A DNA stretch of 64,000 nt from Treponema sp. Marseille-Q4130. GTDB taxonomy: Bacteria; Spirochaetota; Spirochaetia; Treponematales; Treponemataceae. The stretch covers positions 124,001 to 188,000 of the forward strand of contig NZ_JACSET010000003.1 in NCBI RefSeq assembly GCF_014334325.1, written 5' to 3'. The translations under genes were made by a program, and so were the position numbers. The stretch's first letter is position 1; every line of letters begins with the position of its first letter. Positions 32,905 through 41,502 of this stretch are shown piece after piece. The notes below the pieces were generated by a model. That model was not told where the DNA came from and did no database searches. It saw only the letters and a list, made by a program, of their open reading frames with translations.

Positions 32905-33996
32905 ATGGCAGATATATCACTTGTTTTAAAAGACGTTACAAAAACATTTCCCGAACGGAACGGCGGCATTTTCAATGCGGTCGACAAAGTCAACATCGAA
33001 GTGGCAAAGGGAGAGATGGTCACGTTTTTAGGACCGTCGGGCTGCGGCAAAACGACGACGCTCCGCATGATCGCGGGCTTTGTGATTCCGACGAGCGGCA
33101 GCATCACCATCGAAGGCAAAGATATGACGAGCGTGCCGGTAAACGAACGCGCCATCGGATTCGTGTTCCAAAACTACGCGCTTTTTCCGCACATGACGAT
33201 TTACAAAAACGTCGGATACGGATTGAAAGCGCGCGGCGAAAAAGATGCGGACATCCACGATAAAATCATCAATGCGCTGAAACTCGTCGGATTGAGCGGA
33301 GATGAAAACCGATATCCGAATCAGCTGTCGGGAGGTGAACAGCAGCGCGTCGCCCTCGCGCGCGTTATCGTTATGGAACCGTCGCTCCTTTTGATGGACG
33401 AACCGCTTTCGAACCTCGACGCAAAGCTTCGGATCCACATGCGTACGGAGATCCGCAGAATTCAAAAAGCGCTCGGAACGACGTGCCTGTACGTCACGCA
33501 CGATCAATCGGAAGCGCTCACCGTTTCCGACAGAATCGTTGTTATGAGTCGCGGTAAAGTCGAACAGATCGGCACTCCGCTTGAAATATACGGCAAACCC
33601 GCATCGACATTCGTCGCCGACTTTATCGGTCAAGCGAATATCGTTCCGGCAAAAGTACAAAAAATCGACGGCGATATGATTACCGCTTCTATCTCTTCCG
33701 TCAATGCGGTAACTGCGCGCCGGGGATTCACAGCAACTCCCGCAGTGAACGCAGATGTATTTTTTGTCGTACGCCCCGAAAATATTTCCGTGCATGATAA
33801 AGATTCAGGCGCCGTCAAAGCCGCGGTTCAGAGTTCCGTTTTCGTCGGCAGCCACGTCGAATACGATCTGCTGTTCAACGAAAAAACGGTCATCAAAGCG
33901 AGCGTCGATTTCAAGCCCGATATGAAGCTCTACAAAAGCGGAGACATCGTATCGCTCGATTTCGACGAAAAGACGACGCTCTTTTTGGATAAATAA
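32905..33996 (+). CDS. ABC transporter ATPase (FbpC/PotA-like)
   Basis: A 363-residue ATPase with Walker A GPSGCGKTT (about residues 43-51), Q-loop VFQNYALFPHMT, signature LSGGEQQRVALAR, Walker B LLMDEPLSNLD and H-loop YVTHDQSEAL. It has a C-terminal TOBE-type domain (about 240-363, QANIVPAKVQKIDGD, FFVVRPENISV) as in the CysA/PotA/FbpC subfamily. It completes the importer with the binding protein and fused permease. A gap of 21 bp from the permease gene indicates an operon. Confidence 0.92.
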   Translation: MADISLVLKDVTKTFPERNGGIFNAVDKVNIEVAKGEMVTFLGPSGCGKTTTLRMIAGFVIPTSGSITIEGKDMTSVPVNERAIGFVFQNYALFPHMTIYKNVGYGLKARGEKDADIHDKIINALKLVGLSGDENRYPNQLSGGEQQRVALARVIVMEPSLLLMDEPLSNLDAKLRIHMRTEIRRIQKALGTTCLYVTHDQSEALTVSDRIVVMSRGKVEQIGTPLEIYGKPASTFVADFIGQANIVPAKVQKIDGDMITASISSVNAVTARRGFTATPAVNADVFFVVRPENISVHDKDSGAVKAAVQSSVFVGSHVEYDLLFNEKTVIKASVDFKPDMKLYKSGDIVSLDFDEKTTLFLDK

Positions 33997-34006
33997 ATAC
34001 GAGGAG

Positions 34007-34029
34007 AATCTCTAAGGGCAGAGATTTTT
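34007..34029 (+). terminator. Terminator of the ABC importer operon
   Basis: AATCTCT (34007-34013) pairs with AGAGATT (34020-34026), followed by TTT. It lies 11 bp past the ATPase stop. Confidence 0.6.
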
Positions 34030-34069
34030 AGCGGTTTTCAAAAATTAAAAATCACTTCACAGAATTTAA

Positions 34070-34108
34070 ACAACCGACGCTCAGCAAAGAGGCCGGTTGT
34101 TTTCTTTC
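34070..34108. terminator. Second terminator between ABC operon and TetR gene
   Basis: ACAACCG (34070-34076) and CGGTTGT (34094-34100), with a following TTTTCTTT on the plus strand and a preceding A-rich run, form a hairpin close to the convergent TetR stop at 34121. Confidence 0.6.
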
Positions 34109-34120
34109 AACGTGTTCTTA

Positions 34121-34870
34121 TTATGTTTCGCACAGGATTTTACGCCAGCCGGCTTCGTAAAACTCGTCGAGCAGGGCGACGTACTTGAGCGCTTCTTCGT
34201 AGGGAACATCCAAGCGGACGGTTTCGAACAGGCAGCTCCAAAAGCTTTTGTCGATTGCCGAATACAGGCGCAGGTCTATGCCGGAGCGCAGTACGCCGCC
34301 GAACTCTTTGGGCGACGCCAAAACGCGCACGTCGGCTTTGTACGTATCTTCCATCATAAGTGAAAAAAAATCGGCATAGCGCGTACCGGCCGAACCGCAC
34401 ACGAGCAGCTTGACCGCGCGGTAATGTTCGTACACGAAGTCCACCGTTTTTTTGCGCCCTTCAAAACGGAAGGCGCGCCGCTTTTTTGTGTCCGGCGGCA
34501 TATTGAAAAAGGTATCGTACATTGCGCGGTGGTTTGCTAAAAGAGAATCGTACACGTCTTTTACGAGCGCGTCGAAAAGCGCTTCCTTATTTTTAAAATG
34601 AAAATATAAAGAGCCGGTCGTAACGCCCGCAAGTTTTGCGACTTCGCGCATCGAACTTTTCGCCCAGCCGTTTTTCAAAAATTCGGAAGCGGCGCATTTC
34701 AGGATGCGCTCTTTGGAATTCGGCGATTTTGTTTTTGCGTGTTTTGCCGGGCGTTTTGATTGTACCGGTGATTTTGTCTTTGCTTGCTCCGATGATGGCT
34801 TCGATTGCGACGGGGATTTTGTATGCGCTTTCTTTTTTTCTCGTTCGGGTTTCGTATCGTTAGCTTTCAT
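34121..34870 (-). CDS. TetR-family regulator with basic repetitive N-terminus
   Basis: A 249-residue TetR-type regulator. The HTH lies at about residues 51-97 (SKERILKCAASEFLKNGWAK, SMREVAKLAGVTTGSLYFHFKNKEALFDAL), followed by an all-helical ligand domain of unknown specificity. Unusually, about 45 residues precede the HTH. They are Lys/Ser/Pro-rich and repetitive (AKTKSPVQSK, AKTKSPNSKE), probably a flexible DNA-contacting tail. It converges with the ABC importer and may or may not control it. The start at 34870 is preferred; a TTG 5 codons upstream is possible. Confidence 0.83.
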   Translation of the reverse strand: MKANDTKPEREKKKAHTKSPSQSKPSSEQAKTKSPVQSKRPAKHAKTKSPNSKERILKCAASEFLKNGWAKSSMREVAKLAGVTTGSLYFHFKNKEALFDALVKDVYDSLLANHRAMYDTFFNMPPDTKKRRAFRFEGRKKTVDFVYEHYRAVKLLVCGSAGTRYADFFSLMMEDTYKADVRVLASPKEFGGVLRSGIDLRLYSAIDKSFWSCLFETVRLDVPYEEALKYVALLDEFYEAGWRKILCET

Positions 34871-35051
34871 ATCGATTGTAAGCAACGCTAATATGTTTTT
34901 ATCGCTTTGTCAATGTTTTGCGTTTCAGCACGCAGACAATCGGCTTTCCATCATTCCGACCCATTCGCCGTCCGCTTTTATCAATCGGTTCTTTTTTAAA
35001 TTTTCCTTTATAATCCATTTAATATGCTTGTTGTCATTTTGCTGCAAATCG

Positions 35052-36509
35052 TTATTCCTTTTGCAAAACATTCAGTATCTTTTCTTTATCGGTTGCAACG
35101 GTGTATTCCGTAAAGGATTTTCCTTTTAGGTGCAGCACGACACTGCAAACTTCCATTAAAAACTCATAGTCGTGAGAAATAACAATGACGATCCGGTCAT
35201 GTTCTTGAAGTTCCCGCATTTTACCGGCTATAAGGCGCATATTCTTCCCGTCCAAACCGCTCGTCGGTTCGTCGAAAATATATACGTCTCTTTTTAATAA
35301 TGAGGCGGCGGCAATCGCCAGCCGTTGCTTTTGTCCGCCGGAGAGGATTTGCGGATGTGTATTCGCAACGCTATCTAAGCAATAATCTTTTAAGATTTCG
35401 GCAGCGTCGGCGGCAGGATCGTTTAATCGCAGTTCTTCCGTAGCAGAGACTTCAAAAAGATTACTGTCAAGGTTATTTGACAAATAGTATATTGTTTTCC
35501 TCCGTGTACGGCAGTTGAGTTTTATGTCATTGCAGCTGTATTTTCCGCACGAAGAAATACTGCCGTGTTTTTCACGCAGCAGTCCGCTCAGTACTTTTGC
35601 GAAGGTGCTTTTACCTGCGCCGTTTCCGCCGATGATTCCGTATATTATACCGCTTGTAAAACAATAGTTTAAATTTTCCAGTAAAGACTGTCTGCTGTAC
35701 GAAAAAGAGAGGTTGTCGATTTTTAAACACTGTGTTCCGGACATTGTTTTTCCGTGCGGTTCAATACGGTCAAGGGAACATAAGCGTAAGCCCTGTTGCC
35801 GAAAAAATTCAATCGGTGAATGTTCAAGCATTTCCTTTGTATAGCAGCGGATAATTTTTCCGTCTTCTATGTAATAATACCGATCGATGATATCTTTAAG
35901 ATAGTAGATTCGATGTTCGGAAACGATAAGCGTTTTTCCTTTCTTTTTTAACAAAGCCATTAATCGTTTTAGCGCTTCCACACTCGCCATATCAAGATTT
36001 GCAGAAGGTTCATCAAATACATAGACCGGCGGATCAAGTGCATTGACCGACGCAATCGCGACTTTCTGTCTTTCGCCGCTTGAAAGCTGAAACAGATTTC
36101 TTGTTCGTAACGTTTCGCCGTTAATCATACGTAGAGAGTCGGTAATACGCTTGACAATTTCGGTACGTTCGAAGCCGTAATTCTCCAATCCGAATGCAAT
36201 CTCATCTTCTACAACTTCTGCAAAAAACTGACTTTTTGGATTTTGAAAAATAGAACCGATCATCCGCCCTATTTCATGTAATTCCTTTTTGCTCGGGTCG
36301 ATGCCGTTAATCGATATGCAGCCGTCCATTTTTCCCGAAAAAAATTTGTAGGCAAGTCCGTTGAGGATTCTCGTTATCGTTGTTTTTCCGCATCCGCTCA
36401 ATCCGATTAAAGCAACGGCCTCTCCGTCTTGTATCTCCATCGTTATATCGTTAAGATTTTCTTTTGACGATTGCGGATATGCATAGCAGATATGATCTAA
36501 TGTAATCAT
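35052..36509 (-). CDS. ECF transporter fused ATPase (two ABC domains)
   Basis: A 485-residue protein of two ABC domains, EcfA1-A2 in one chain. Domain one: Walker A GLSGCGKTT, Q-loop SIFQNPKSQFF, signature LSSGERQKVAIAS and Walker B VYVFDEPSANLD. Domain two: GGNGAGKST, LSGGQKQRLAIAA and VYIFDEPTSGLD. It powers the T and S components encoded just upstream. The start at 36509 gives the canonical MITLDHICYAYP; a longer in-frame version overlaps ecfT and is rejected. The gene nearly abuts ecfT, 2 bp apart. Confidence 0.88.
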   Translation of the reverse strand: MITLDHICYAYPQSSKENLNDITMEIQDGEAVALIGLSGCGKTTITRILNGLAYKFFSGKMDGCISINGIDPSKKELHEIGRMIGSIFQNPKSQFFAEVVEDEIAFGLENYGFERTEIVKRITDSLRMINGETLRTRNLFQLSSGERQKVAIASVNALDPPVYVFDEPSANLDMASVEALKRLMALLKKKGKTLIVSEHRIYYLKDIIDRYYYIEDGKIIRCYTKEMLEHSPIEFFRQQGLRLCSLDRIEPHGKTMSGTQCLKIDNLSFSYSRQSLLENLNYCFTSGIIYGIIGGNGAGKSTFAKVLSGLLREKHGSISSCGKYSCNDIKLNCRTRRKTIYYLSNNLDSNLFEVSATEELRLNDPAADAAEILKDYCLDSVANTHPQILSGGQKQRLAIAAASLLKRDVYIFDEPTSGLDGKNMRLIAGKMRELQEHDRIVIVISHDYEFLMEVCSVVLHLKGKSFTEYTVATDKEKILNVLQKE

Positions 36510-36511
36510 TT

Positions 36512-37171
36512 TTAATGAAGTTCCCAATAATATAATCCCGCGGATATAACAAGAGCGATCAGTGAGATAGCCCAATCGACGGCGGTAAATACGATTGCCC
36601 GCTTAGAGGTGTGTACTCCGGCAGCGGATATGCCTCGTACTTCCGCAGCGGCAGCCAATTCTTCCGCTGTCTTAGAAGCGGAAAACATCATCGGGATAAA
36701 GACATATTCCATGGTTTGCAGCGGTTTTATTAAGGTAAATAATCCGCGCAATTTTAAGGACTCGATAATCTCTTTAAATTCATTTCCGATAATCGGAAAA
36801 AAACGCATCATAAAAATAAAAGACAACGCAATATTTCTATTGATTTTCAATTTGTTTATAACAGCGGTCAGTTCTCCCGGCGGTGTTTTAATGATTGGAA
36901 TAACCGATATAAGAACAGCTATCATTCGGGTGATAATAAATAAAAACATTTCCGGCAGCATTGTGCCTAACCCGTTGCCCTTTGAAATAATCTGTATTAC
37001 TTCGACAATGAGCAAAACAAAAACGCAGCGGAATATACTGCGATAGTGCTTTTGCGAAATTCCATACGCGGTCAATAAACCGATTAAACAGAAAAATACG
37101 GTATTCTTGGAAATAACCGATACCAAAAATACCGTACAAAAGAATACTGTTAATTTAGTACGGAAATCCAT
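36512..37171 (-). CDS. ECF transporter T component (EcfT/CbiQ-type)
   Basis: A 219-residue membrane protein with about five helices. It has the cytoplasmic coupling motifs of the CbiQ/EcfT family: a first Ala-Arg-Gly-type motif is replaced by ESLKLRGLFTL, and the second is clear in AAAAEVRGISA. Family-typical segments include NIALSFIFMMRFFPIIGNEFKEI and VFIPMMFSASKTAEELA. It links the S component to the ATPase. It sits between the S gene (3 bp upstream) and the ATPase gene (2 bp downstream), an operon. Confidence 0.85.
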   Translation of the reverse strand: MDFRTKLTVFFCTVFLVSVISKNTVFFCLIGLLTAYGISQKHYRSIFRCVFVLLIVEVIQIISKGNGLGTMLPEMFLFIITRMIAVLISVIPIIKTPPGELTAVINKLKINRNIALSFIFMMRFFPIIGNEFKEIIESLKLRGLFTLIKPLQTMEYVFIPMMFSASKTAEELAAAAEVRGISAAGVHTSKRAIVFTAVDWAISLIALVISAGLYYWELH

Positions 37172-37173
37172 AC

Positions 37174-37761
37174 CTAATTTAACAACCCTGTTTTTATAAA
37201 ATGTTTTTTTAGCATTTTATTGCCGATATAGCAACCGAGCATTGCAGCAATAACAGTAAGGATTAATGAGATTGCAACCCATTTAGGATCGGTATAGTAT
37301 TGTGTTTGTATATCGATTTGTTCCTTCGAAACACCGGTCTTTACAAAAGCATTATAGAAAAACCAAATTTCGCTCATACCGTGTGTGGCTCGTGTAAGTG
37401 AAGTAATAATCCACGCTATGGTAATTCGCTTGCAGTTCCGGTAGCTGTCCTTACCCCACATAGAAAGTTCGCCGATAATTCCGCCGATAAAAAACCATGG
37501 GAACATAAACGGCCCCATAAAGACGGTTGTTAAAACGGCATGCAGCGTATTATAAATAAGAACTACGCCCGGCTTATTGACCTTCATTGCCATATACACA
37601 AAAAACGGTGCAAGTATAAACGCTGCAAACACGGCATTTAATACCATATTAAAAAATAAGGATACGCCGGTGATCATCGAGAATGCAATAAACACAACGA
37701 TCATTATTGCCGAAAAAATGCCGATCGTTGCCAAATCCTTTACGGATAACCTATTTGACAT
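37174..37761 (-). CDS. ECF S component, Trep_Strep (MptD-like) family
   Basis: A 195-residue membrane protein of the Trep_Strep/TIGR02185 family, the substrate-binding component of a group-II ECF importer. Six hydrophobic helices are visible, starting LATIGIFSAIMIVVFIAFSMI. The family hallmarks LFFNMVLNAVFAAFILAPFFVYMA and GPFMFPWFFIGGIIGELSMWG are present. The ligand of this family is not established. GGAGGTACTACT precedes the ATG. The whole AraC/S/T/A unit is lower in GC than its surroundings and resembles Gram-positive clusters, so lateral acquisition is likely. Confidence 0.83.
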   Translation of the reverse strand: MSNRLSVKDLATIGIFSAIMIVVFIAFSMITGVSLFFNMVLNAVFAAFILAPFFVYMAMKVNKPGVVLIYNTLHAVLTTVFMGPFMFPWFFIGGIIGELSMWGKDSYRNCKRITIAWIITSLTRATHGMSEIWFFYNAFVKTGVSKEQIDIQTQYYTDPKWVAISLILTVIAAMLGCYIGNKMLKKHFIKTGLLN

Positions 37762-37820
37762 AGTAGTACCTCCATGTAGGAAGATATTACCGTCGGTTTA
37801 CATTATTATTCTTTCCGAAT

Positions 37821-37836
37821 CGGACAAATTGTCCCG
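37821..37836 (-). promoter_or_regulatory. Operator-like palindrome upstream of the ECF operon
   Basis: CGGACAAATTGTCCCG contains the odd palindrome GGACAA-A-TTGTCC (37822-37834). It overlaps a possible -35 (TTGTCC on the minus strand) about 60 bp before the S-component start, a fitting place for the AraC regulator encoded just upstream. Confidence 0.45.
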
Positions 37837-37852
37837 AATAAGGCGAACAGTT

Positions 37853-38824
37853 TTATTCGTGCCGGATTATTTTTTTATATTCGCTCGGACACAGATTATA
37901 GGCTTGCTTAAATGCTTCCGAAAATTTTGCGTGGCTTGAGTAGCCTATTTCCAAAGCGATTTCCGTAATACCGGCGGAAGAGTTTTTAAGCAGATCGATC
38001 GCTTTTTGAAGCCGCATTTGTTTGACCGTTTCATGGATGGTTGTTCCATACACCGATTTATAGCAGGTCTTCATCGTTGTCGTTTTAATGTGAAAGACGG
38101 CGGAAAGCTGCGCATAACTGTAGTTTTTATTTGAATTTTTTATGATAAATTGATGGAGGCGTTTGATAATTTCTTTATTGTTTTTTTGCGCATGTTCACG
38201 GTCGGCAAAATCGATGCCGTTTTTCAAGGTACTTAAATACAAAAACAATTCCTGTATTTTTACTTTTAAATACGGAACGGCAATTTCCTCCGGTACGTGA
38301 TACATCTCGTGAAATATATGATCAAGTTCGGGTGTTGCTCTTTTTAAAAAAAGCGTCCCGTTTCCGCACAGGTGTTCTAAAATGTTTCCATAATCGATAC
38401 AAAAATACTGCTGCAAGATGCGGGCTTCTTCTTCTAATTCCGACGGAATAATATAAACGGTAATACCGTGATAATGCCGTATCGGAAAATGCGAATGCTG
38501 CGAACAGTTTTCTAAAGGATTGATTGCAAAGTCGCCTGCAGCCATATTGACCTTTATACCGTCTTTTAATATCGATTCAAATGCGCCTTCTCTGCAATGG
38601 TTCAGTTCGTACTGTTTGATATTATTATTGGGTAGAGCCGATGTGACAGGTGAAGCCAATGTGTCGGTGTGGATATCGTTAAACATAACGTTTACACCGG
38701 GAAAGATACGGTACGATGTAACATAGCACATTCCGTTCGGCGTTTTGACGGTGTGCACTGTTCCGTGTTGTAATTTTTTTACGGCTTTTATGTCTCTGCC
38801 GTAGAGGTGGTTCAGATAATCCAT
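37853..38824 (-). CDS. AraC-family transcriptional regulator
   Basis: A 323-residue regulator with a roughly 200-residue N-terminal sensing domain of no recognised type and a C-terminal AraC double HTH (about 225-323). The second HTH is typical: AIDLLKNSSAGITEIALEIG, YSSHAKFSEAFKQAYNLCPSEYKK. Similar regulators sit next to siderophore and metal ECF or ABC systems. Here the ECF operon lies 91 bp downstream in the same direction, with a palindrome between, so control of that importer is inferred. Low GC, as in the ECF genes. Confidence 0.83.
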   Translation of the reverse strand: MDYLNHLYGRDIKAVKKLQHGTVHTVKTPNGMCYVTSYRIFPGVNVMFNDIHTDTLASPVTSALPNNNIKQYELNHCREGAFESILKDGIKVNMAAGDFAINPLENCSQHSHFPIRHYHGITVYIIPSELEEEARILQQYFCIDYGNILEHLCGNGTLFLKRATPELDHIFHEMYHVPEEIAVPYLKVKIQELFLYLSTLKNGIDFADREHAQKNNKEIIKRLHQFIIKNSNKNYSYAQLSAVFHIKTTTMKTCYKSVYGTTIHETVKQMRLQKAIDLLKNSSAGITEIALEIGYSSHAKFSEAFKQAYNLCPSEYKKIIRHE

Positions 38825-38934
38825 AGCGTTCTATGTTCTTTGCTTACCTCTTTCGGAATAAGAGTTTCCTTTCCTCTATCGCCGATAATCATAATTTCAG
38901 TTCCTTGTACGTTTATTTTCCTGTTCGTCGCCAT
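38812..38934 (-). pseudogene. KilA-N-like N-terminal fragment
   Basis: A 40-codon minus-strand frame with a good ribosome site (GAGGA, 5 nt before ATG at 38934). It starts MATNRKINVQGTEIMIIGD and then loses similarity, stopping inside the first codons of the AraC gene. The opening resembles the start of phage-type KilA-N domain proteins (basic residues, then I-x-V-x-G-T-E-I). It is far too short to be functional, so I call it a remnant, with low certainty on the family. Confidence 0.35.
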
Positions 38935-39120
38935 TTCATCCTCGCTTTCGTGTGTCCCGCATATTTATCCGCCCGGCTTTCACCGTTTTGATCAACAGAC
39001 ACATAAAGAAGACGGGTGTTTTATGGTTCCGACCGAAAACATATCCTACAAAGCGTTGAGCGCCGATAGGTCGTACCGGTATGACGGCTCGCGCATTTGT
39101 ATGACAGAACTCCGCCTGCG

Positions 39121-39870
39121 TTATCGAAAGCGTGAAAGCAGATTTTGTCCCAGAGAACCCGGCGCCTTCGATCCGGCTTTTATCCAAGAAAGCGACTGTT
39201 TTGCACTGCGCTTTTTTATCCCGTCGAGGGAAGTGAGGTAATCGGCGAGCCACGATGCGAGAGAGCCGTCCTTTTCGGCCGTATCGTTTTGGGCGTCGCA
39301 TGAAACGAGTATGACCGAAACGTTTTGCTTGTCTCCGGCATAAGCTGCGATATTTTCGGCAAAGGCGGTAAAGGCGGCTTCGGCGCCGGCGACAAAGGGG
39401 CCTGCGGCGGACGCGGTACTGCTTCGAAGCGCCGACGAGCGTATGACATCGGCCATGTTCGGATGATGACGCACGATATATATGAGTTTGCCGTTTGCTT
39501 TGCGCTGTTCGATGCGGTTTAAAATTTCCATCGTCACATAGCAATAGCCCGAAATCATCGTGTCGATCGCGCGCGTGCATTCTTCGGGTGAAAGCGCCGT
39601 AAACTGCTGCGCATACACGACGGCGTCGAAATAGAGCACCGTTTCGTCGATAACGGTAAATGCGTTTTCCGCCTGCAACACGAGGGAACGGGCGGACACG
39701 GACGAGGGTCTGTTCCATGACGCGATGACGATATCGCCTGCCGTGACGGAAGCGCTGTCGCTTTCGGGATTGCCCGTCACGACGACATTGTATCCTGCGA
39801 GCGCCATACCGTCGGCAAAGTCTCCGCCGTAGGGCAAATCTTTTCCCGCAATCAAAATTGTTTTTTCCAT
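39121..39870 (-). CDS. Conserved hypothetical Rossmann-like protein
   Basis: A 249-residue protein beginning MEKTILIAGKDLPYGGDFADGMALAGYNVV, a beta-alpha-beta opening like NAD-dependent SDR-type folds though without the full TGxxxGIG motif. The core has DIVIASWNRPSSVSARSLVL, YFDAVVYAQQF and a helix IDTMISGYCYVTMEILNRIE where SDR enzymes have Tyr and Lys. It may be a degenerate SDR or an NAD-binding structural protein. The last 100 residues are Ala/Ser-rich. No Shine-Dalgarno is visible before 39870; an upstream in-frame ATG at 39948 lies in repeat DNA and is rejected. Confidence 0.6.
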   Translation of the reverse strand: MEKTILIAGKDLPYGGDFADGMALAGYNVVVTGNPESDSASVTAGDIVIASWNRPSSVSARSLVLQAENAFTVIDETVLYFDAVVYAQQFTALSPEECTRAIDTMISGYCYVTMEILNRIEQRKANGKLIYIVRHHPNMADVIRSSALRSSTASAAGPFVAGAEAAFTAFAENIAAYAGDKQNVSVILVSCDAQNDTAEKDGSLASWLADYLTSLDGIKKRSAKQSLSWIKAGSKAPGSLGQNLLSRFR

Positions 39871-39929
39871 ACACACTACTATAACATAGTCCCGTGCAAA
39901 TAAAAAGTCGTCATTCGGGTTTCGGTTCG

Positions 39930-40055
39930 GACGGCACCGTTTTGCCATCCCGCCTTCCGCGCTTCGGTAACCCTCATTCCCGCCGCCGCTTCCGCTTGCG
40001 GCGGGAACGCTTCGCGGCGCTCCACGCGGGCGTAGGCCGGAACGAAACGTACGGC
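39930..40055 (+). repeat. Dispersed GC-rich repeat family 1, copy B
   Basis: Carries TTTTGCCATCCCGCCTTCC and GGCGCTCCACGCGGGCGTAG, the two motifs shared with 22205-22330, in the same order. Between them is a hairpin CCCGCCGC (39979-39986) with GCGGCGGG (39998-40005). It lies in the gap before the symporter gene. Confidence 0.6.
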
Positions 40056-40101
40056 GTGCGTGCGATTGTACGAAGTGCGGGCGCTGTGCTATACTGGCAC
40101 T

Positions 40102-41331
40102 ATGAAACTTTGGCTCAAATATTTGATCGGAGCGCTGCTCGGCATCGCGCTTTCGTTTGCCGTGCCTGCGGCTTCGGAAGCCGCATCTTCCGCGCTCGCT
40201 TTTATTACGGAAGTGATCGTCCGCTTCGGCAGATATATCGTCGTACCGCTCGTTTTTTTTACCGCGATGACGGCAGTCAACAAACTGCGCGAATCGAAAA
40301 TGATTTTAAAAACCGGCATGTGGACGGCCGGCGTAACGATCGCTTCGGTATTGCTTTTGACTTTTATCGGCCTCGTCGCGATTTTGGCGATCCGCCTACC
40401 GCGCATCCCCATCACTGCGGATAAAGCCGCCGCACCCGTTTCGCTCAACATAAACGATTTGATACGCGCGCTCTTTCCTTCATCCGCATTCGAAACGCTC
40501 ATAAACGGTACGTTTTTATTTCCGGCTTTTTTATTCGCGTGTTTTTCAGGCGGGGCGTGTACCGGTGATCAGGCGGCGTTCCGTCCGATCATAACGATCA
40601 CCGATGCACTTTCAAAACTCTGCTACAATATCGTAACCCTCTTTACCGAAATCCTTTCTATCGGCATGATAGCCGTCATGTGCAGCTGGGCGATACAATT
40701 CCGCACGATCGTCGCAGGCGGCACCTTCGTTCCGCTCATCCTCCTCCTGTTCGGCATATTCATACTCGTTGCGGGCGGCATCTACCCCGTGCTCTTGCAT
40801 TATATTTGTCACGATCCGCATCCGTACCGCGTACTCTATGCAAGTCTGTGTTCGATCATCACCGCATTTTTCAGCGGCGATACGAACTTCGTGCTGCCGA
40901 TCAATATGAGAGCGGGTAAAGAAAGCCTCGGCATCAGGCGCAGGATCAACGGCATCGCGTATCCGCTCTTTTCGATTTTTGCGCGCGGCGGAGCGGCGCT
41001 CATCGTGACGGTGGGCTTCGTTGTCATCTGGCGGTCGTACGCATATCAGAGAATTCCCGTAAGTAATATCCTGTGGATTTACTGCATGTCGATCGGCTTA
41101 TCGTTTTTGCTCGGCGGGCTTCCTTCAGGCGGTCCCTTTATCGCGCTTACGGTGCTGTGTACGCTCTACGGACGCGGCTTTGAAACGGGCTATCTCCTTT
41201 TGCGCCCCGTTGCGCCGATTCTCTGTTCGTTTGCCGCAGCCTTCGACGTTTTGAGCGCGATGTTCGGAAGCTATATCGTCGGTGTAAAAACGCACATGAT
41301 AGAGCACCATTCGGTACAGCATTTTATTTAA
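40102..41331 (+). CDS. Dicarboxylate/amino acid:cation symporter (DAACS)
   Basis: A 409-residue transporter of the SLC1/GltP family. It has eight helices and two re-entrant hairpins: FGRYIVVPLVFFTAMTAVNKLRESK near the N-terminus, an Ile/Ser-rich hairpin region with DTNFVLPINMRAGKESLGI in the substrate-site position, and LSFLLGGLPSGGPFIALTVL in the second hairpin. It should import dicarboxylates or acidic/neutral amino acids with Na+ or H+. The GxxTNxxQ substrate signature is altered here, so specificity is open. A -10 (TATACT) lies at 40090-40095. Confidence 0.8.
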   Translation: MKLWLKYLIGALLGIALSFAVPAASEAASSALAFITEVIVRFGRYIVVPLVFFTAMTAVNKLRESKMILKTGMWTAGVTIASVLLLTFIGLVAILAIRLPRIPITADKAAAPVSLNINDLIRALFPSSAFETLINGTFLFPAFLFACFSGGACTGDQAAFRPIITITDALSKLCYNIVTLFTEILSIGMIAVMCSWAIQFRTIVAGGTFVPLILLLFGIFILVAGGIYPVLLHYICHDPHPYRVLYASLCSIITAFFSGDTNFVLPINMRAGKESLGIRRRINGIAYPLFSIFARGGAALIVTVGFVVIWRSYAYQRIPVSNILWIYCMSIGLSFLLGGLPSGGPFIALTVLCTLYGRGFETGYLLLRPVAPILCSFAAAFDVLSAMFGSYIVGVKTHMIEHHSVQHFI

Positions 41332-41440
41332 CAAAATTTCGAGGCGGGTAAAAAATCTGTAGATTTAATTCGGCGATCATATCGCACTCCAATTTTTCAT
41401 ACGAAAATATCACGTGTCCCCGATAATTTTTTCCCGCTCC

Positions 41441-41501
41441 TTGACAGCATCTCGCGGAATTCGCTAAAATGAGAATCGTTCTCATTTTAGCGAATTCCGC
41501 G
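41441..41501 (+). promoter_or_regulatory. Zur/Fur-type operator with 23-bp arms overlapping the promoter
   Basis: A perfect inverted repeat has 23-bp arms at 41453-41475 and 41479-41501 around a 3-nt centre. At its heart is ATGAGAA-tcg-TTCTCAT, a Fur/Zur-box-like sequence. TTGACA (41441-41446) and TAAAAT (41465-41470), 18 bp apart, form the promoter, so the -10 lies inside the operator. The start codon at 41503 follows at once. This implies direct autorepression of the regulator and the downstream zinc genes by metal-loaded protein. Confidence 0.85.
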
Positions 41502-41502
41502 T

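Noticed and set aside
31653-33263. A 536-codon plus-strand open frame overlapping the permease and ATPase genes
   Set aside because: Out of phase with two clear, motif-bearing ABC genes; its product is Arg-rich, without domains. It arises from the codon bias of the real genes.
38936-39874. A 312-codon minus-strand frame overlapping the Rossmann-like gene in another phase
   Set aside because: Product is Arg-rich with no domain; the other phase gives a plausible beta-alpha-beta N-terminus.
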